The translations under genes were made by a program, and so were the position numbers. From positions 12,338,001-12,402,000 of the forward strand of contig CM114272.1 of the NCBI GenBank assembly GCA_050084515.1: DNA of 64,000 nucleotides. Reading direction: 5' to 3'. Shown here one piece after another: positions 1 through 11,606 of the stretch; position 1 is the stretch's first letter, and every line of letters starts with the position of its first letter. Below the pieces are notes generated by a model. The model was not told where the DNA came from. It saw only the letters and a list, made by a program, of their open reading frames with translations, and did not search any database. Source of the DNA: Blasia pusilla (Eukaryota; Marchantiophyta; Marchantiopsida; Blasiales).

Positions 1-155
1 TGCAGGCCCCGGTTCGGGCTCCGTGAGCCTGCGTTTCCTGCGGCCCGCACTCACGCTTGTGCACATCAAGCAATCCGCCCTTTCCCGGCTAGTTCGCATC
101 ATACCCGACCCCCAATTTTTGCCGGACCCGCGAGCCCCCCCGCCCGCTCCAAATT
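1..155. repeat. GC-rich CCCG-type repeat fragment at window edge
   Basis: This stretch is far richer in G and C than the DNA after it and is built of short CCCGC/GGGCT phrases like those inside the GC-rich elements at 23.3-24.4, 25.2-26.0 and 51.1-51.6 kb. It stops abruptly near 150, where AT-richer sequence begins. No terminal inverted repeat or target duplication is visible because the left end lies outside the window. It is probably the end of another copy of that family, but this rests on composition alone. Confidence 0.35.
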
Positions 156-535
156 TTTAGGGTGCCTTGATAGCTAAGGACTCTCAAGGTTACTAGGAAT
201 TTGGAGAAATCCCTTGAGTGCCTTTTGGGAGTACTGGATTTTATTTGGGACCAACTTGGATATTTGCGCTCCTTGTTGCATCTGAAATAAACTCCAATTG
301 ACTCCACATTAGGTGAGTGTTTGTGAGTGTTGGAATCTCTTGTTTCACAAAACTTCTTTGGTGATTTTAAGATCTCCGATTCATAGGCCCGAGTATTTTG
401 TCTTGTTCCATTTGTTCTCCTTAGCACATCCGGGATGTGGAGGTGATCAAGGAACCTTGTCTAAACACACCCACATCTACCTATTTCCTTTGAGAGCCCA
501 ACCCTAAACTTCCATCATTCACGCGTTGGTACATT

Positions 536-2079
536 TTGAGCCATTGTTTTAGCATCTCACGTCATTCTCTTTTCAGTATTTTCTTATCTCAACCCATACA
601 TTTCTTTCCCTTGTATTTTTTAAGATATTATTGTCTTCTTCATCCGAGAGAAATATCTAGTGGGGCTAGGTCATCGAGAGCGGGAGAGAACCGAAATAAG
701 TCCAACATCGGTGCCAAGAGGCAAAGAGTAAGTTTGAGGAATGATTTCAACATGGACATAAGAGAGGCATGGTTAGACTCGTTTTTCCAACTTTCTTTAG
801 ACAAGAGACAATCCTACATTTCAAGGGGTATGGATTGTTTACATGACTATACCTTGGAATTGCAGAGATTGTCCAATAGAGTGGCAAAGTCATTTGACTG
901 GGAAGAGGATGCCGCGGAGGCTGATAGGTTGACTAAATTTTGTGCCCAACAAGGTGTTGACCTGGAGAGAGCTTATGTCCATCTCAAGACATATAAGGAT
1001 GAGAAGTAGAATGCTGTAGAGTCGGCTCTCCTAGAAAGATTCTATATAGAGTTAAGAAGTGCTCAACGTCTTTTCAAGGGACGTAGTACTTCTCTGGGGC
1101 TGACATTGATTGTTCCATGTGCAATAACTTTGATTTCTGATAAGAATGTAGTAAAAGGACATGACCCGAGTGATATTATGGGAACCAATTTACATGGAAT
1201 TTTGTACGGTTGTAAACTAAACGGAACCCATGGCTTTAGGAAAGAAATGTACTATTGCATGAAAGTGTATAAAGAATCATCTCTATTAGGATCTAGAAAA
1301 TGGATGATGCGAGAGGAGTTGTTTGCGAGTATTTTACATCACGGTGTTGCTCGCATGGTGAGAAGGTTGATCGAGGATCCATCGCGTGCCATTTTTCCAT
1401 ATTGGAATGGTGGACACCTCAAAAATTGGTTGCGAGCATGCCATAACTTGAAGAACGGCGGGGGTAATCTAGGAAAGTTGGAAAAGATGAGATGTCTCGC
1501 AATAGCATAAAATGTCGTCCAGCTTGTGGTTTCCCTTCTTGGTACCATGGACACTGTCCACAAGCGTAGGGTTTTTCATACCGACATCCACGCTAGAAAC
1601 ATGTTCATCCATTTTGGATCCAACTCTAGCCCATACATCGGCCTTGGAGATTGGGGAAATGCCTTGCTCAAGGGTTGAATTCACAAGAAGTTTGAGACGC
1701 CCTCAATATAACTCAACAACTTGTGCTAAACCATCATCAAAATCCATTGATGGATGAGCTTTTTTTGAGGAGACTCAAATTTTTCTTGCCATCTTTCTTA
1801 TGGCAAGATATTCCTCAAAGGACTGAAGGCGGATATCCTCGAACATACTATTACCCTCGTCGAATGCAAGAGGAACTATTTGGATTCTTCGAGAGAGAGT
1901 GAGAGATGTTTCCAACACAGCCAACGCAAGAAACTCATGATGGTGAAGTTGATGTTGAGTTAGAAAGGATTATTCCTCGTAGAGATGTGACGTGCGTGAC
2001 TAGAGCTAGTGGAAGAGGAGGAAGAAATGGTGAGACGTCGGCACCGGTGTTACATATATGGGATGATGAATCACATTAG
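536..2079 (+). pseudogene. Broken protein-kinase-like gene
   Basis: One frame runs from 536 to about 1676, interrupted by stops at 1007-1009 and 1508-1510. The first part (about 750-1100) is a charged, helix-like region with no family I recognise. The rest resembles a divergent protein kinase fold: a CMKVY segment near 1260 could be the lysine strand, HTDIHARNMFI (about 1580-1612) fits the catalytic loop HxDxxxxN, and LGDWGNA (about 1642-1662) stands where DFG is expected. After a stop, another frame continues with an Arg/Gly-rich tail to about 2079. Two in-frame stops and a frame change make it a pseudogene or a chain of relics. Whether it is a host kinase or transposon cargo cannot be told here. 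No introns are evident. Confidence 0.5.
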
Positions 2080-2930
2080 AGAGAATGAGTTGATATTTGT
2101 ATCTTTGTAATGTACATAAGTTACTCTCAATCCAAATGTTTTGTGGGGTACTCCTTATTTAATGTAAAACATTTTGAAAAAAATTCAAAATATTCCATTA
2201 AGGAAACTTGTGAATGTAAGCCGATCATAAATGTTGTCCATGAAGTGAGTTCATGAAATGGATGAAATTTTCCTCTTGGGTTATAAATCCTTGGATAAGG
2301 TGGAAGATACCATAATTGAATAATTTGTTTGATAAAAATTTATTTATTTTTATTTCTGACTCCTAAAAAATTACTAACTCATCAAAATAAGCGATTTTCT
2401 TTTATTTATTGAAAGATGGGGATTGGAAAAGGGATGAATTTTTTTCCAAAATTAATGAAGGAAAATATATGTTTGAATTGAATTGTAAAGGAAAATAATG
2501 TATGAATTTTGTTTAGTGACCAATATTGCATGGGGTAGAATTTGAAAGGGACTTGGGTAGAATAGAAAACCAAATTAACTTATTAATTAATTTGTTTATT
2601 TAATACTATAATAGGTGAATATAAATATTCCTAAATTTGTATAGATTTGAAAATGTTACATACATAAATTCAGAGGTGCCTTGATTCATATGTAATGGAA
2701 AGGGAAATTGAATTTTAATGGAGAATGAATAGATTTGGTTTGAGTTTTATGGAAGGATGAATTTACTCTAGGGAGTAGGATATCATTTACATTTGATTAT
2801 GAGAGTGTAAATACTTTAAAAGATTGAAATGTAATAACTCTTCTAACATTGTATAGAATAGTGCAAATGATGACCAAGTAACATCTATCACTCTGGCAAA
2901 GTCTCATCCCAAATTAAATTTAAAATGACC
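2080..2930. other. AT-rich interval, no gene seen
   Basis: This is low-complexity AT-rich sequence with many stops in all frames. I see no ORF with family similarity, no RNA gene and no clear repeat. It separates the kinase-like relic from the tandem array. Confidence 0.5.
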
Positions 2931-4890
2931 TTTTGGACCCGAAGCACATAACTTGGAATGAAAAAAAAAAAAGGTCTTTAACCGGACATTTTGTCCAACA
3001 TTTCCAGCTTGAGCTAAAATTTAGCCCACGTGGTCTCCAAGATGCATCTAGCACTCTTGCCAAGTTTAAATCAAAATGGAGTTGGGACCACAAGCTCAAA
3101 AATTGGCAAGTCGATTTTGGACCCGAACCATCAAACCTTCTATCAAAATAAAAAATTTCGATTTTTCATCTTGTCAACTTTCACATTTTGAACTGAAATT
3201 TGTCCACGTGTTCCCCAAGGTGCATGTTAAACTCTAGTAAAGTTTCATGCAAAATGGAGTTCTGACCAAAACTCCAATAATTCCTAACTCCTTTTTGGAC
3301 CCGAACCATCAAAACTTCTATCAAAATAAGGTTATTTTATTTTTCATCTTGTCCAACTTTGTCATCTTGAGCTCCAATTTGGCAAACATGGACCCCAAGG
3401 TGCATCAACTCTTGCCAAGTTTGAGGCAAAATAAATTTTTGAGCAAAAGCTCACAAATTATGAACTCCTTTTTGGACCTGAACCATCATACCTTCTTACA
3501 AAATAAAGTTTTTTCATTTTTCATCTTGTCCAAATTTTTCATCTTGAGCTGAAATTTGGCCAACATGGTCTTCAAGATGCATCTAGCACTCTTGCAAAAA
3601 TTGAGGCAAAATAAAGTTGTGAGCTAAAGCTCACAAATTTCCAACTCTTTTTTCGACCCGAACCATCACACCTTCTACCAAAATAAGGTTTTATCATTTT
3701 TCATCTTGTCCAAATTTGACATCTTGAGCTTTAATTTGGCCAACATGGTCCCCAAGGTGCATCTAGCACTCTTACCAAGTTTGAGGCAAAATCAAGTTGT
3801 GAGCAAGAGCTCACAAATTACTAACTCCTTTTGGACCCGAACCATCAGACTTTTTATGAAAATAAGGTTTTTTCATTTTTCATCTTGTCCAAATTTGTCA
3901 TCTTGACCGGAAATTAGGCCAAAATGGTCCCCAAGGAGCATCTAGTACTCTTGCCAAGTTTGAGATAAAATCAAGTTGTGAGCAAAAGCTCACTAATTCC
4001 TAACTCCTTTTTGGACCTAAACCATTAGACCTTCTACCAAAATAAGGTCATTTCATTTTTCATCTTGTCCAACTTTGTCACCTTAAGATGAAATATGGCC
4101 AACATGGTCCCCAAGGTGCATCTAGCACTCTTGCCAAGTTTCAGGAAAAATAAAGTTATGAGCAAAAGCGAAAAAATTTCTAACTCCTTTTTGGACCCGA
4201 TCCATCAAACCTTGTATCAAAATAAGGTTTTTTCATTTTTCACCTTGTAACTTTCCCATCTTGAGCTGAAAGTTTTTTGACATGGTTTCCAAGGTGCCTC
4301 TTCCACTCTTGCCAAGTTCTAGTTAAAATAAAGTTTTGAGCAAAAGCTAAAAAATACTAACTCCTTTTTGGATCCGAACCATCAGACCTTCTATCAAAGT
4401 AAGATTTTTCCATTTTTCATCTTGTCCAAATTCATCATCTTGTGCTGAAATTTGGCCAACATGGTTCCCAAGGTGACCCTAGTACTCTTGCCAAGTTTCA
4501 TGAAAAATGGAGTTGTGAGAAAAAGCTCAAAAATTACTAACTCCTTTTTGGACTCGAACTATTAGACCTTCTATCAAAATAAGGGTTTTTCATTTTTCAC
4601 CTTGTCTTACTTTCCCATCTTGAGCTGAAATTTTTTCGACATGGTTTCCAAGGTTCTCGTTCCACTCTTGCCAAGTTCCAACCAAAATGGAGTTGTGAGG
4701 AAAACCTCAAAATTATGTAAGTACCTTTTGGCGCTGAACCATTAAACCATGAAAAAAAGGTTTTTTCATTTTTCATCATGTCCAACTTTCCCAAGTTGCA
4801 TTTAGGTTTAGCACTATTGCAAAGTTTTGAGCAAAATGGAGGTGTGACCACGAGCTGAAAAATCACACTTACCAATTCCACCTTCAATGT
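2930..4890. repeat. Tandem array of ~180-bp units (satellite-like)
   Basis: A phrase close to TTTTGGACCCGAACCATC recurs near 2935, 3117, 3296, 3473, 3653, 3833, 4011, 4193, 4370, 4551 and 4730, a spacing of about 177-182 bp. Each unit holds the same ordered phrases: TTTCATTTTTCATCTTGTCC, a TTGAGCTGAAATTTGGCC-like phrase, CCCAAGGTGCATCTAGCAC, TTGCCAAGTTTGAGGCAAAA and TGAGCAAAAGCTCA. Units differ by point changes and small indels, and the outer ones are most degraded, as in an ageing array of about eleven copies. Short ORFs run across units but drift in frame, so they look incidental. The unit is near nucleosome length, as in many plant satellites. AGCAAAAGCTCA gives each unit a small dyad. Confidence 0.85.
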
Positions 4891-4928
4891 GAAAATAAAT
4901 GCTTTATTAGCAAGAAGTATATAAAAAG

Positions 4929-4950
4929 GAATGTCATAAAAATGACATTC
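4929..4950. repeat. Small perfect hairpin GAATGTCAT-AAAA-ATGACATTC
   Basis: Two 9-bp arms flank a 4-base A loop just beyond the tandem array, on the 3' side of the minus-strand hAT relic. No T tract follows, so a terminator role is not supported. Confidence 0.5.
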
Positions 4951-5151
4951 TTACAATAGTCAACACAAAACAAGTTTGCTACAACTATCTACTAATCCGT
5001 CTCACTAATTTTTTTGATTACTCTTCTAGTCTAGGTCTATGGTTGGGTCCGGTGGATTCAGATGTAAGCGGTAATTTGGCGGCTCAATAGTTCGAGGTCG
5101 GGTGAATCGGCGACAAGTTTCTATTGTAGTTGTTTCATCATCGGAGGAAAT

Positions 5152-6746
5152 CTATGAACTATCCATGCCATGATTGATGGGTTGAGAGTTTGGAACCATA
5201 GGTATGAGAACATCATTATCATAAGGCTCATCAACTAAGTCCACCGTTTCAGCACTCAAAGATTGTGGAGGAGTATCCCACATAGGTTTACTAGACTTGA
5301 TGGAATAATTTTGAACTCCTACTGGTGCAACCATCTGAGGGTCGTAGGTTGTGTGAGGAGAAGTGCTAGGCAGATTGGCTTTGCTTGAAGTCCTCCGTTG
5401 TTGCTCTTTTTTGTGCTCTCAAATCCAATGTTCCATTTCAACATCATCTTCATCTCTTCCAAGCCCCTCGGAATCAAAATTTTCAGTGTTGCCGATATGA
5501 GTATCCTCTCTCCCTTCGATGCCATGAATTCCACATATCACATCCACCTTCTTTAGGTCCTCATCTTGCAATTCAAGGTTATCTTCATGACTACCATCAC
5601 GGTTTCTTGCATGCAAGCTAGATTCACTGCCATCTTCTACTATCATTCTAGCTTGTTCTTATCCATCCCTTTTTGAAAAGTATTATTGGTACAATAGCGC
5701 TTGTCTTGATTTCGGGAAACATCCTTATCTCCAAACCTTGAGTTTGTGTAGATGTAAACCAAATCCCTGGCACGCTTGTTGGTCAATTTATTCCTGTGCT
5801 TGTTGTGGATGAAACCATAACTACTCCAATTTCTCTCCACTGAAAAAGATGAAACCACTTGTGCTAATATGGACTTAGCCACAGAGCGCAATGTTGGTGC
5901 ACCTTGACCATGCTCCACCAATTAGAGGGACTAGTGAATCAACAACTTTCCTACCCCATTCATCCACAAATATTTCCTGATGGTTCACAATGTTGCCCAA
6001 CTCTCGCAAGCAGGTTGCCACATAAGCACATAAGAATTAGCCTCGGTGACATTGAGACCATGCACCCCCGTTGCGTAAAGTTTCAGATATTGTTTGAAAT
6101 CTCTCATGCACTCAGCATTTGAAGTGACATCTTGAACACTATCAAGAACATTGTAAGGGGCGAGAATGTACCCTATTGCATGTAACTTGTTGTGGATAAT
6201 TGCCCACCGCCTGGAAATACAATCGACCATCTCTATAGCTCTAGACATTGTGACAAAAAAACCGTGACGTCTTCCGCCTACACCGGGCCATGGAGTTACA
6301 AGAAAAGAACGAGTCTCTTCCATTATCTCAAAAATACGGCTATAAATACGCCCAGTCATTGCTTTATGATCATCACACTCTCTCAACAGAATAATAGTTG
6401 GTTGAGCCGCAACCAAAAATTCCTCACTCTCCTTCCAAAAATCGTGATTGGCCACAGTAGCCTCAATCTCTCATGCCTTCTCCCTTTGCCTCGCATCTCT
6501 GCCATTGAAATACTCCCTAAAAGCATTGGTGACAACCATGGCGTGGAACGCCTCCCTCAATTCTAAGACGCGTCCCAACATGATAAAGTTTGTCGCAAAG
6601 CGTGTATTTGCAGGAAGCAAAAATTGTCTCTTCATTGGATTGGTTTCCATGAATTCGGCCATCACCCAAGTACTAGTCGTCACAATTACTACCATCTCGC
6701 GAGCTTGTGCAAAAATCTTATCCACCCAAGGCCATTTACCCCACTC
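5152..6746 (-). pseudogene. hAT (DUF659-type) transposase pseudogene, 3' part
   Basis: This is the C-terminal half of a minus-strand hAT transposase. It reads from GKWPWVDKIFAQAREMV next to the CACTA insertion at 6746, through FATNFIMLGRVLELREAF and the stretch ending near 5985, to the C-terminal dimerisation region at 5921-5643 (GAPTLRSVAKSILAQVVSSF, then VERNWSSYGFIHNKHRNKL), and an acidic tail to 5152. Segments 6746-6471, 6455-5985 and 5921-5643 share one frame separated by stops. A frameshift lies near 5643, and a TGA (5419-5421) breaks the tail. The N-terminal half lies at 21451-22310, beyond the CACTA. The active protein would bind element ends and carry out cut-and-paste transposition; this copy is dead. 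Element termini were not identified. Confidence 0.85.
6744..6746. repeat. CTC target-site duplication, left copy (CACTA)
   Basis: CTC directly precedes CACTAGAAG at 6747, and the same CTC directly follows TTCTAGTG at 21450 (21451-21453). A 3-bp duplication is the norm for CACTA elements. Keeping one copy joins the two hAT halves in frame. Confidence 0.9.
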
Positions 6747-6764
6747 CACTAGAAGAAAACTATG

Positions 6765-7010
6765 GTTTTTATGACTCTACTATGAATGACTGATGCACGA
6801 AATGACTGCAAGTATGACTCAATTGGTCGAGTCAATTAAAATGATAGAGAAAATGGAAATAGTCATAAATCAATGACTCAAAGTATGACTCAATTGGTCC
6901 AGTCATTTAGTATGACATAGAAAACCAAAATAGTCATAAAGCAATGACTCAAATAGTAACATAAATGACTTGGTCATTTGCAAGCCATATTCCATGACTC
7001 ACTCAATTAT
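6765..7010. promoter_or_regulatory. Left subterminal TGACTC motif field of the CACTA
   Basis: The first ~260 bp carry many copies of ATGACTC, ATGACTNAA and the reverse form GAGTCAT, often spaced 10-25 bp apart. In En/Spm elements the subterminal repeats are bound by the TNPA-type protein, and these probably do the same job. The core TGACTC/GAGTCA is also the half-palindrome of plant bZIP/GCN4-like sites, so host factors could bind too; that is inference. Confidence 0.7.
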
Positions 7011-7019
7011 TTAAATCAT

Positions 7020-7860
7020 TTTTTACATATAATTATGGAATAAATTTAATTTGGAGAAAATTAATATATAAAATTTGAAATTTCATTTAAAAGATAAAAT
7101 TACAATAATTAATTAATTTTTTGGGCATGGAGAATAAAACTTAATAATTATAAATTATTATAAAAAATTGATAGTGATGTTATATAAGATAGATCCCAAA
7201 TATCTTACCAATAATAAAATTTGTAAAATCCTAACCAAAAATTATAAAAAGTAATTAACTTTAAAATGAGAAGAGAAAAAAATTATACACTTACCCTCTT
7301 ACGTTGAATACAGGTGGAGTGCTTGAAATATGGATGTGGTATCGCCATTATAAAAAAAAGAGTTCACACTTCAATTTGTAAATGCTCTCTCTCAATTTTC
7401 ATCTCGCGTCTCCATAGCCGTAAGCGAGAATCTAGCTAATATCCTTCAACGTTATCTTACCCTAGAGCTATCATTTCCTTGTATTGCATTTTGGAATCTC
7501 TATTTTTAGGGTTTTGATACACAGTGCCATGGACGCGAGAGGGAAACGTAAATGGGATCGCAAGTCTGAACGAGCGCACATGAGAGACAGACTAGCGCAT
7601 ATGTACACACACAAAATAGCTTTGGCGAGAGTCAAAGAGAGGATATTGCGTCAGAGGAGATAGGGAGATACACGGCGGCTTTGAAACTGTAGAGAGGACA
7701 TTGCATGAGAGGAGATAGAGAGATACACGGCTGGTGTGAAACCAAAGAGAGGACATTGCGTGAAAGGAGATAGACAGATACGCGGCTCCTAAAGTTTGAA
7801 AAGAATTTGGAAATTGCAAATTTGGGAATTTTTGCAAATTTGTGAAGAGATGTGGACGCA
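7020..7860. other. CACTA leader, AT-rich then purine/pyrimidine-rich, no gene seen
   Basis: Positions 7020-7300 are strongly AT-rich. Between 7620 and 7790 three near-copies of a ~60-bp phrase containing GAGAGGACATTGCGTGAGAGG and AGATAGAGAGATACACGGC repeat in tandem, giving a small direct-repeat block before the (CT)n tract. No coding similarity is visible. Confidence 0.5.
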
Positions 7861-7861
7861 A

Positions 7862-8081
<220 letters not shown>

Positions 8082-8449
8082 GACAGACACTACTTAATGA
8101 GTACAACCTCTCTCACTCTCTCAATTTTCACATAGTACAAGACTTCTCTTACAAAGGTGTTTCCCTTTCTTCCACTAGAAGGTACCATATCACAGAAGGG
8201 AGACACTCTGATTTTTCAGAGCCATGATATCTTACGTTTGTGCAGGATTTAACAAGTGGAGGTATTGTATAAGAAGTCAAGGAAGAGGAGTGGACAGAGA
8301 AGAGATAGAGGGGCAGTGCACATATGGACAGATTGATACGTCTATATTTAAAATCTTTTTATAGCCCTGTTTGAATTGTGAAAGTGTTGTCAGCATTGAA
8401 ATCCTTTACTGTTTAGTAATCTTCCCTTGTTATTTAGCAAGGTCACATA

Positions 8450-8990
8450 GCTACCATGTACCACATTGCAACACTCCCTTTAGACAGCATGGAGGACATC
8501 ATCTATAGCGGGGCTATTGTGCACGATCATGATGCTGGATATTTTGTGTCTTTGAAGTTAGCAAGCCTCATACGTGTTACTTTTCATTGAGATGGTTGAT
8601 GTGGGATGAGTATGATGGGAGGCTAGACTCTATCAGATGTTACATTCCATTGGGTGTTGTTGACAATATGGTACTTCACATTTGCCATGATGTAGGCTTT
8701 CGGATTCACTCTTCTGGTGACAGGCGCTTCAATTCGAAGCCCCGTCTATGCAACTCAAGAGAGTTATCCATGATCGGAGCCATTCAAAGGATATGCATTG
8801 AGGGTAATATTTTTTTCTCCATAGAGAAATGTTATTCTCAATTGAGTTCCTCGTGTACTACCACCATTGATACGAGGCCTGGCACAACATGCCTAATCGG
8901 ACGCACATTGTGTGATGGCAACATTCTGCGTGATCACACATTCCGCCCATGTTGTAGTGGTGATTGTGCATGGCCACCATAGGATAGATC
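8450..8990 (+). pseudogene. Unrecognised ORF upstream of the EDM2-like fragment in CACTA
   Basis: A 131-residue frame (8587-8982) begins after an in-frame-looking stretch in another frame (about 8460-8580, including LDSMEDIIYSGAIVHDHDAG). I recognise no domain in either. The position just upstream of the EDM2-like cysteine-rich exon, on the same strand, suggests it may be an earlier exon of the same captured gene, but nothing in the residues proves it. Confidence 0.3.
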
Positions 8991-9080
8991 CCTTGCATTG
9001 CTTGATGAGCCTAGTGGTTTCATCTTCAAGGGAGAGTGAATTTTGTGGACTTTATTCCTCCTAAATTTTCCCTCGAGTAA

Positions 9081-9118
9081 TTAGTCCATACACACTCATA
9101 TGAGTGTGTATGGACTAA
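9081..9118. repeat. Perfect 38-bp palindrome
   Basis: The arms are 19 bp each with no spacer, centred between 9099 and 9100 on CTCAT/ATGAG; the left arm begins TTAGTCCATACACACTC. Symmetry ends sharply at both sides. It lies in non-coding DNA inside the CACTA between the unknown ORF and the EDM2-like exon. Confidence 0.95.
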
Positions 9119-9796
9119 GCCTGTTTTGAGTTACATATGGGATGCTAATTTATGGAAAAGTATAGGAATGACATAAAGAATGCATGATGAATGGATACAG
9201 CAAGGTGTTGTTATGAATACGTTGTTCATATTTTTGGGTATCATTATTGTACACCTCTCAAATGCACCTAATCCAAGGGTCTTGCAATTGTAAGCTTTAG
9301 GCACTTTGTCAAGGGTTTCCACACCATGAACTAGACAAGTCTGATGTAAGCTATAAAAATTAAATGGCAAACAATCCGAAGACATTTCAAGTTTACACCA
9401 CAAATAAGAATTTAAGTAGTCTGCCCCAAGATACATGTGACATAAAGATACAATTAGTAAATAGGACGATGTAAATTTTGTGTGCACAATAACTAATTTT
9501 GGGTATTTGTAGTGATTCTTTCTTGGTGATATTGTCACAGACTGCGTACTAGGACTTGGTCATTCATACGTTCCCACACTTTTAGGTGCTTTGCCGTATT
9601 ATCATCGTACAAATATATACACTAGGGACCATGGTTTTTCCTCTTTGAAAGATACTATTATTCATGCACAATTCATTACGTGATGTAATCTTTCCCTCAC
9701 CTCTTTCTTTTCAACAATTTTACCTCTCCCCTTTGGTCGAGTTTCCATGAGCTTTGTCTTGCACTATGATTGACTTTTGTTCTGGTTTGTATACAG

Positions 9797-10475
9797 ATAA
9801 CTTTGAGCAGAGTCCAAGGATGGTGCGCTCGAAGCTACAGGCCAAGAAAGCCCCCAAGGTGAGTTGTTTAGCGCCATACAGTGCACTCCAGATTCACCAG
9901 AAGGCAACCCATATTTGTGCAATCTATGAGGATGTGGAAGAGTTGGTTGTTTGCGACGGGCCTTGTGCCAGACATTTCCACGCACGTGCAGGATCAGCCG
10001 GGGCTATAGAAAATGCATGTCCTTGGGTAGATCTTCCACCTAATCACAAAGGGAGCTGGTTTTGCCACTACTGTATGAAGAAAATGGCTAAGTGTGCCAA
10101 GTGTGGTATACAGGGAACTTTTGCAGAGAGTGAGGAATCGGGGCTTCATGTGAGACAGTGTCTAGATACCTATTGTGTAAGGTTTTTTTGTTTTACTTGT
10201 TTGCCTCCAGAAATGGAGGCATGCCCTATGCATTATTTCCCAGGATGCCATAAGCATGACGAGGAATCTGGGAGGACATGGTGTATTGTCCTAGGTGTCT
10301 GATTGCATGGCGCTGGACTTGCTTGAACGAAGCAATGAGCAAGGGTTATGCATGTGATAGGATTATTTATGACCATTCTACATGTGGCAAGGATAGGTGG
10401 TGGTTTTATTGCCACCACCACAAAGTTGATCCCACACTTCAGACTCCTTTAAGAGACCATATTTCATGGATTTGA
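9797..10475 (+). pseudogene. Captured EDM2-like PHD/cysteine-rich fragment
   Basis: After a plausible 3' splice site (TTTGTATACAG, ending at 9796) the protein has the cysteine/histidine layout of the EDM2 family's tandem atypical PHD region: CAIYEDVEELVVCDGPC, ARHFHARAG, SWFCHYCMKKMAKCAKCG, VRQCLDTYCVRFFCFTC and EACPMHYFPGC. A one-base frameshift near 10275 then leads to YCPRCLIAWRWTCLNEAM and WFYCHHHKVDPTLQTPLRDH, which resembles EDM2's C-H-K-x-D...TPxRDH tail. EDM2 is a plant nuclear protein acting in H3K9 methylation control and transposon/intronic heterochromatin. Here the first finger has lost a cysteine (CAIY for CAIC). The fragment sits inside a CACTA, upstream of and on the same strand as its transposase, so it is probably a host gene piece picked up by the element. 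Other PHD/ADD proteins remain possible. Confidence 0.65.
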
Positions 10476-10479
10476 TTGT

Positions 10480-11550
10480 AAGATGGTGAGATGGGAGGGT
10501 TGAGCCTCTAAACATACTAGAGACTCACTGGTATCTATCCTCTGATTTTGAAAATGACACTCATATCATATCCTTTGAATCAACAGCCACAATTGCAAAA
10601 CTATATAATATCAAGTTGATTTTCAAATTTGTGCATTCGACACTTTTTGGAGCACAACATCATTGTGGTGGTTGCTAAAACATTTCAGTGAATAGTCTCT
10701 TGATTAGGATGTGTCTGTTTGTAGGTTGAATATTGTATTCATTTGGAATACGTTGCCATCTCCAATTATGAAACTATACCTTCCAAGCTAGGTAGCCCAT
10801 CACCATAAATCATTGCAATAGCAATAGCAAAATTCATATTGTCAACCTTTTGCCACTCCCAAGTGGTTATGATGATGATCAATCGTGTCCTTATAAGAAA
10901 TCGTGTAAGATCATTTTTTTACAAGGATGCTTATCTACCCTCACATAATCCATACCCTACCTGGCCCACAATCTTATGGGCCTACTATTACTATACCTTG
11001 GCTTGGAAAAAATTGTAGAGTGATTATATGTATCTGGTTTCATACATTACTCATGTATGTTGTGAACCATGTAGCTAATGGAGTCTACTGAATGGGTGAC
11101 AAGTGCGAAGGAGTTAAAATAATTGGTCAAAAGGATACAAGTGAAAAAACTATATCACAAGTACTTGAGAAGCCCTTCGCACTGTCCCTGTCTTCCATTG
11201 TGATTTTCTCTCGTCTGCACTAGTATTTTTAGGCATACATGCATTTTAGGAAAGTTCTATGGATGGGAAACCTCGATACATGTTATGTCTGATTGGAGTC
11301 TATTGTCTTGTTGTTATTTCTATTTGTTATAAGGTTTGACCGAATCTAAGTTTTTCTTGTAATGGATTTCAGGTGCCAAGGCTTCGGTTAACTTGCTGAT
11401 CACAAAGGTATATTCTTTGGAGGACAACAAACGGGGTATGGTAGGGTCTCATTTAGTTTAATTTCTTGTTTTTTTTTAAGCTCACAAGGCTAAAGAATGG
11501 TTTTTTCATTAGGCACTTGAAGTTTTTCACTTATGTCAACGTATGTGTCT
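10480..11550. other. CACTA spacer with possible small exons
   Basis: This is mostly non-coding. A candidate small exon (about 11373-11407, GTGCCAAGGCTTCGG...) lies between TGGATTTCAG and GTATATTC, which look like splice sites. The phrase TGTCTGATTGGAGTCT occurs twice (about 11287 and 11547), a short direct repeat. No domain is recognisable. Confidence 0.35.
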
Positions 11551-11606
11551 GATTGGAGTCTTCTGTTTGGTTGCACTTTTTATTTTGGATTCTTTATAGA
11601 ACAACC

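Noticed and set aside
4597-4887. Minus-strand ORF of 96 residues
   Set aside because: It lies wholly in the tandem array and has no family similarity.
2930-4890. CRISPR array or repeat-protein gene
   Set aside because: The units are directly adjacent ~180-bp tandem copies with no spacers, and frames drift between units.
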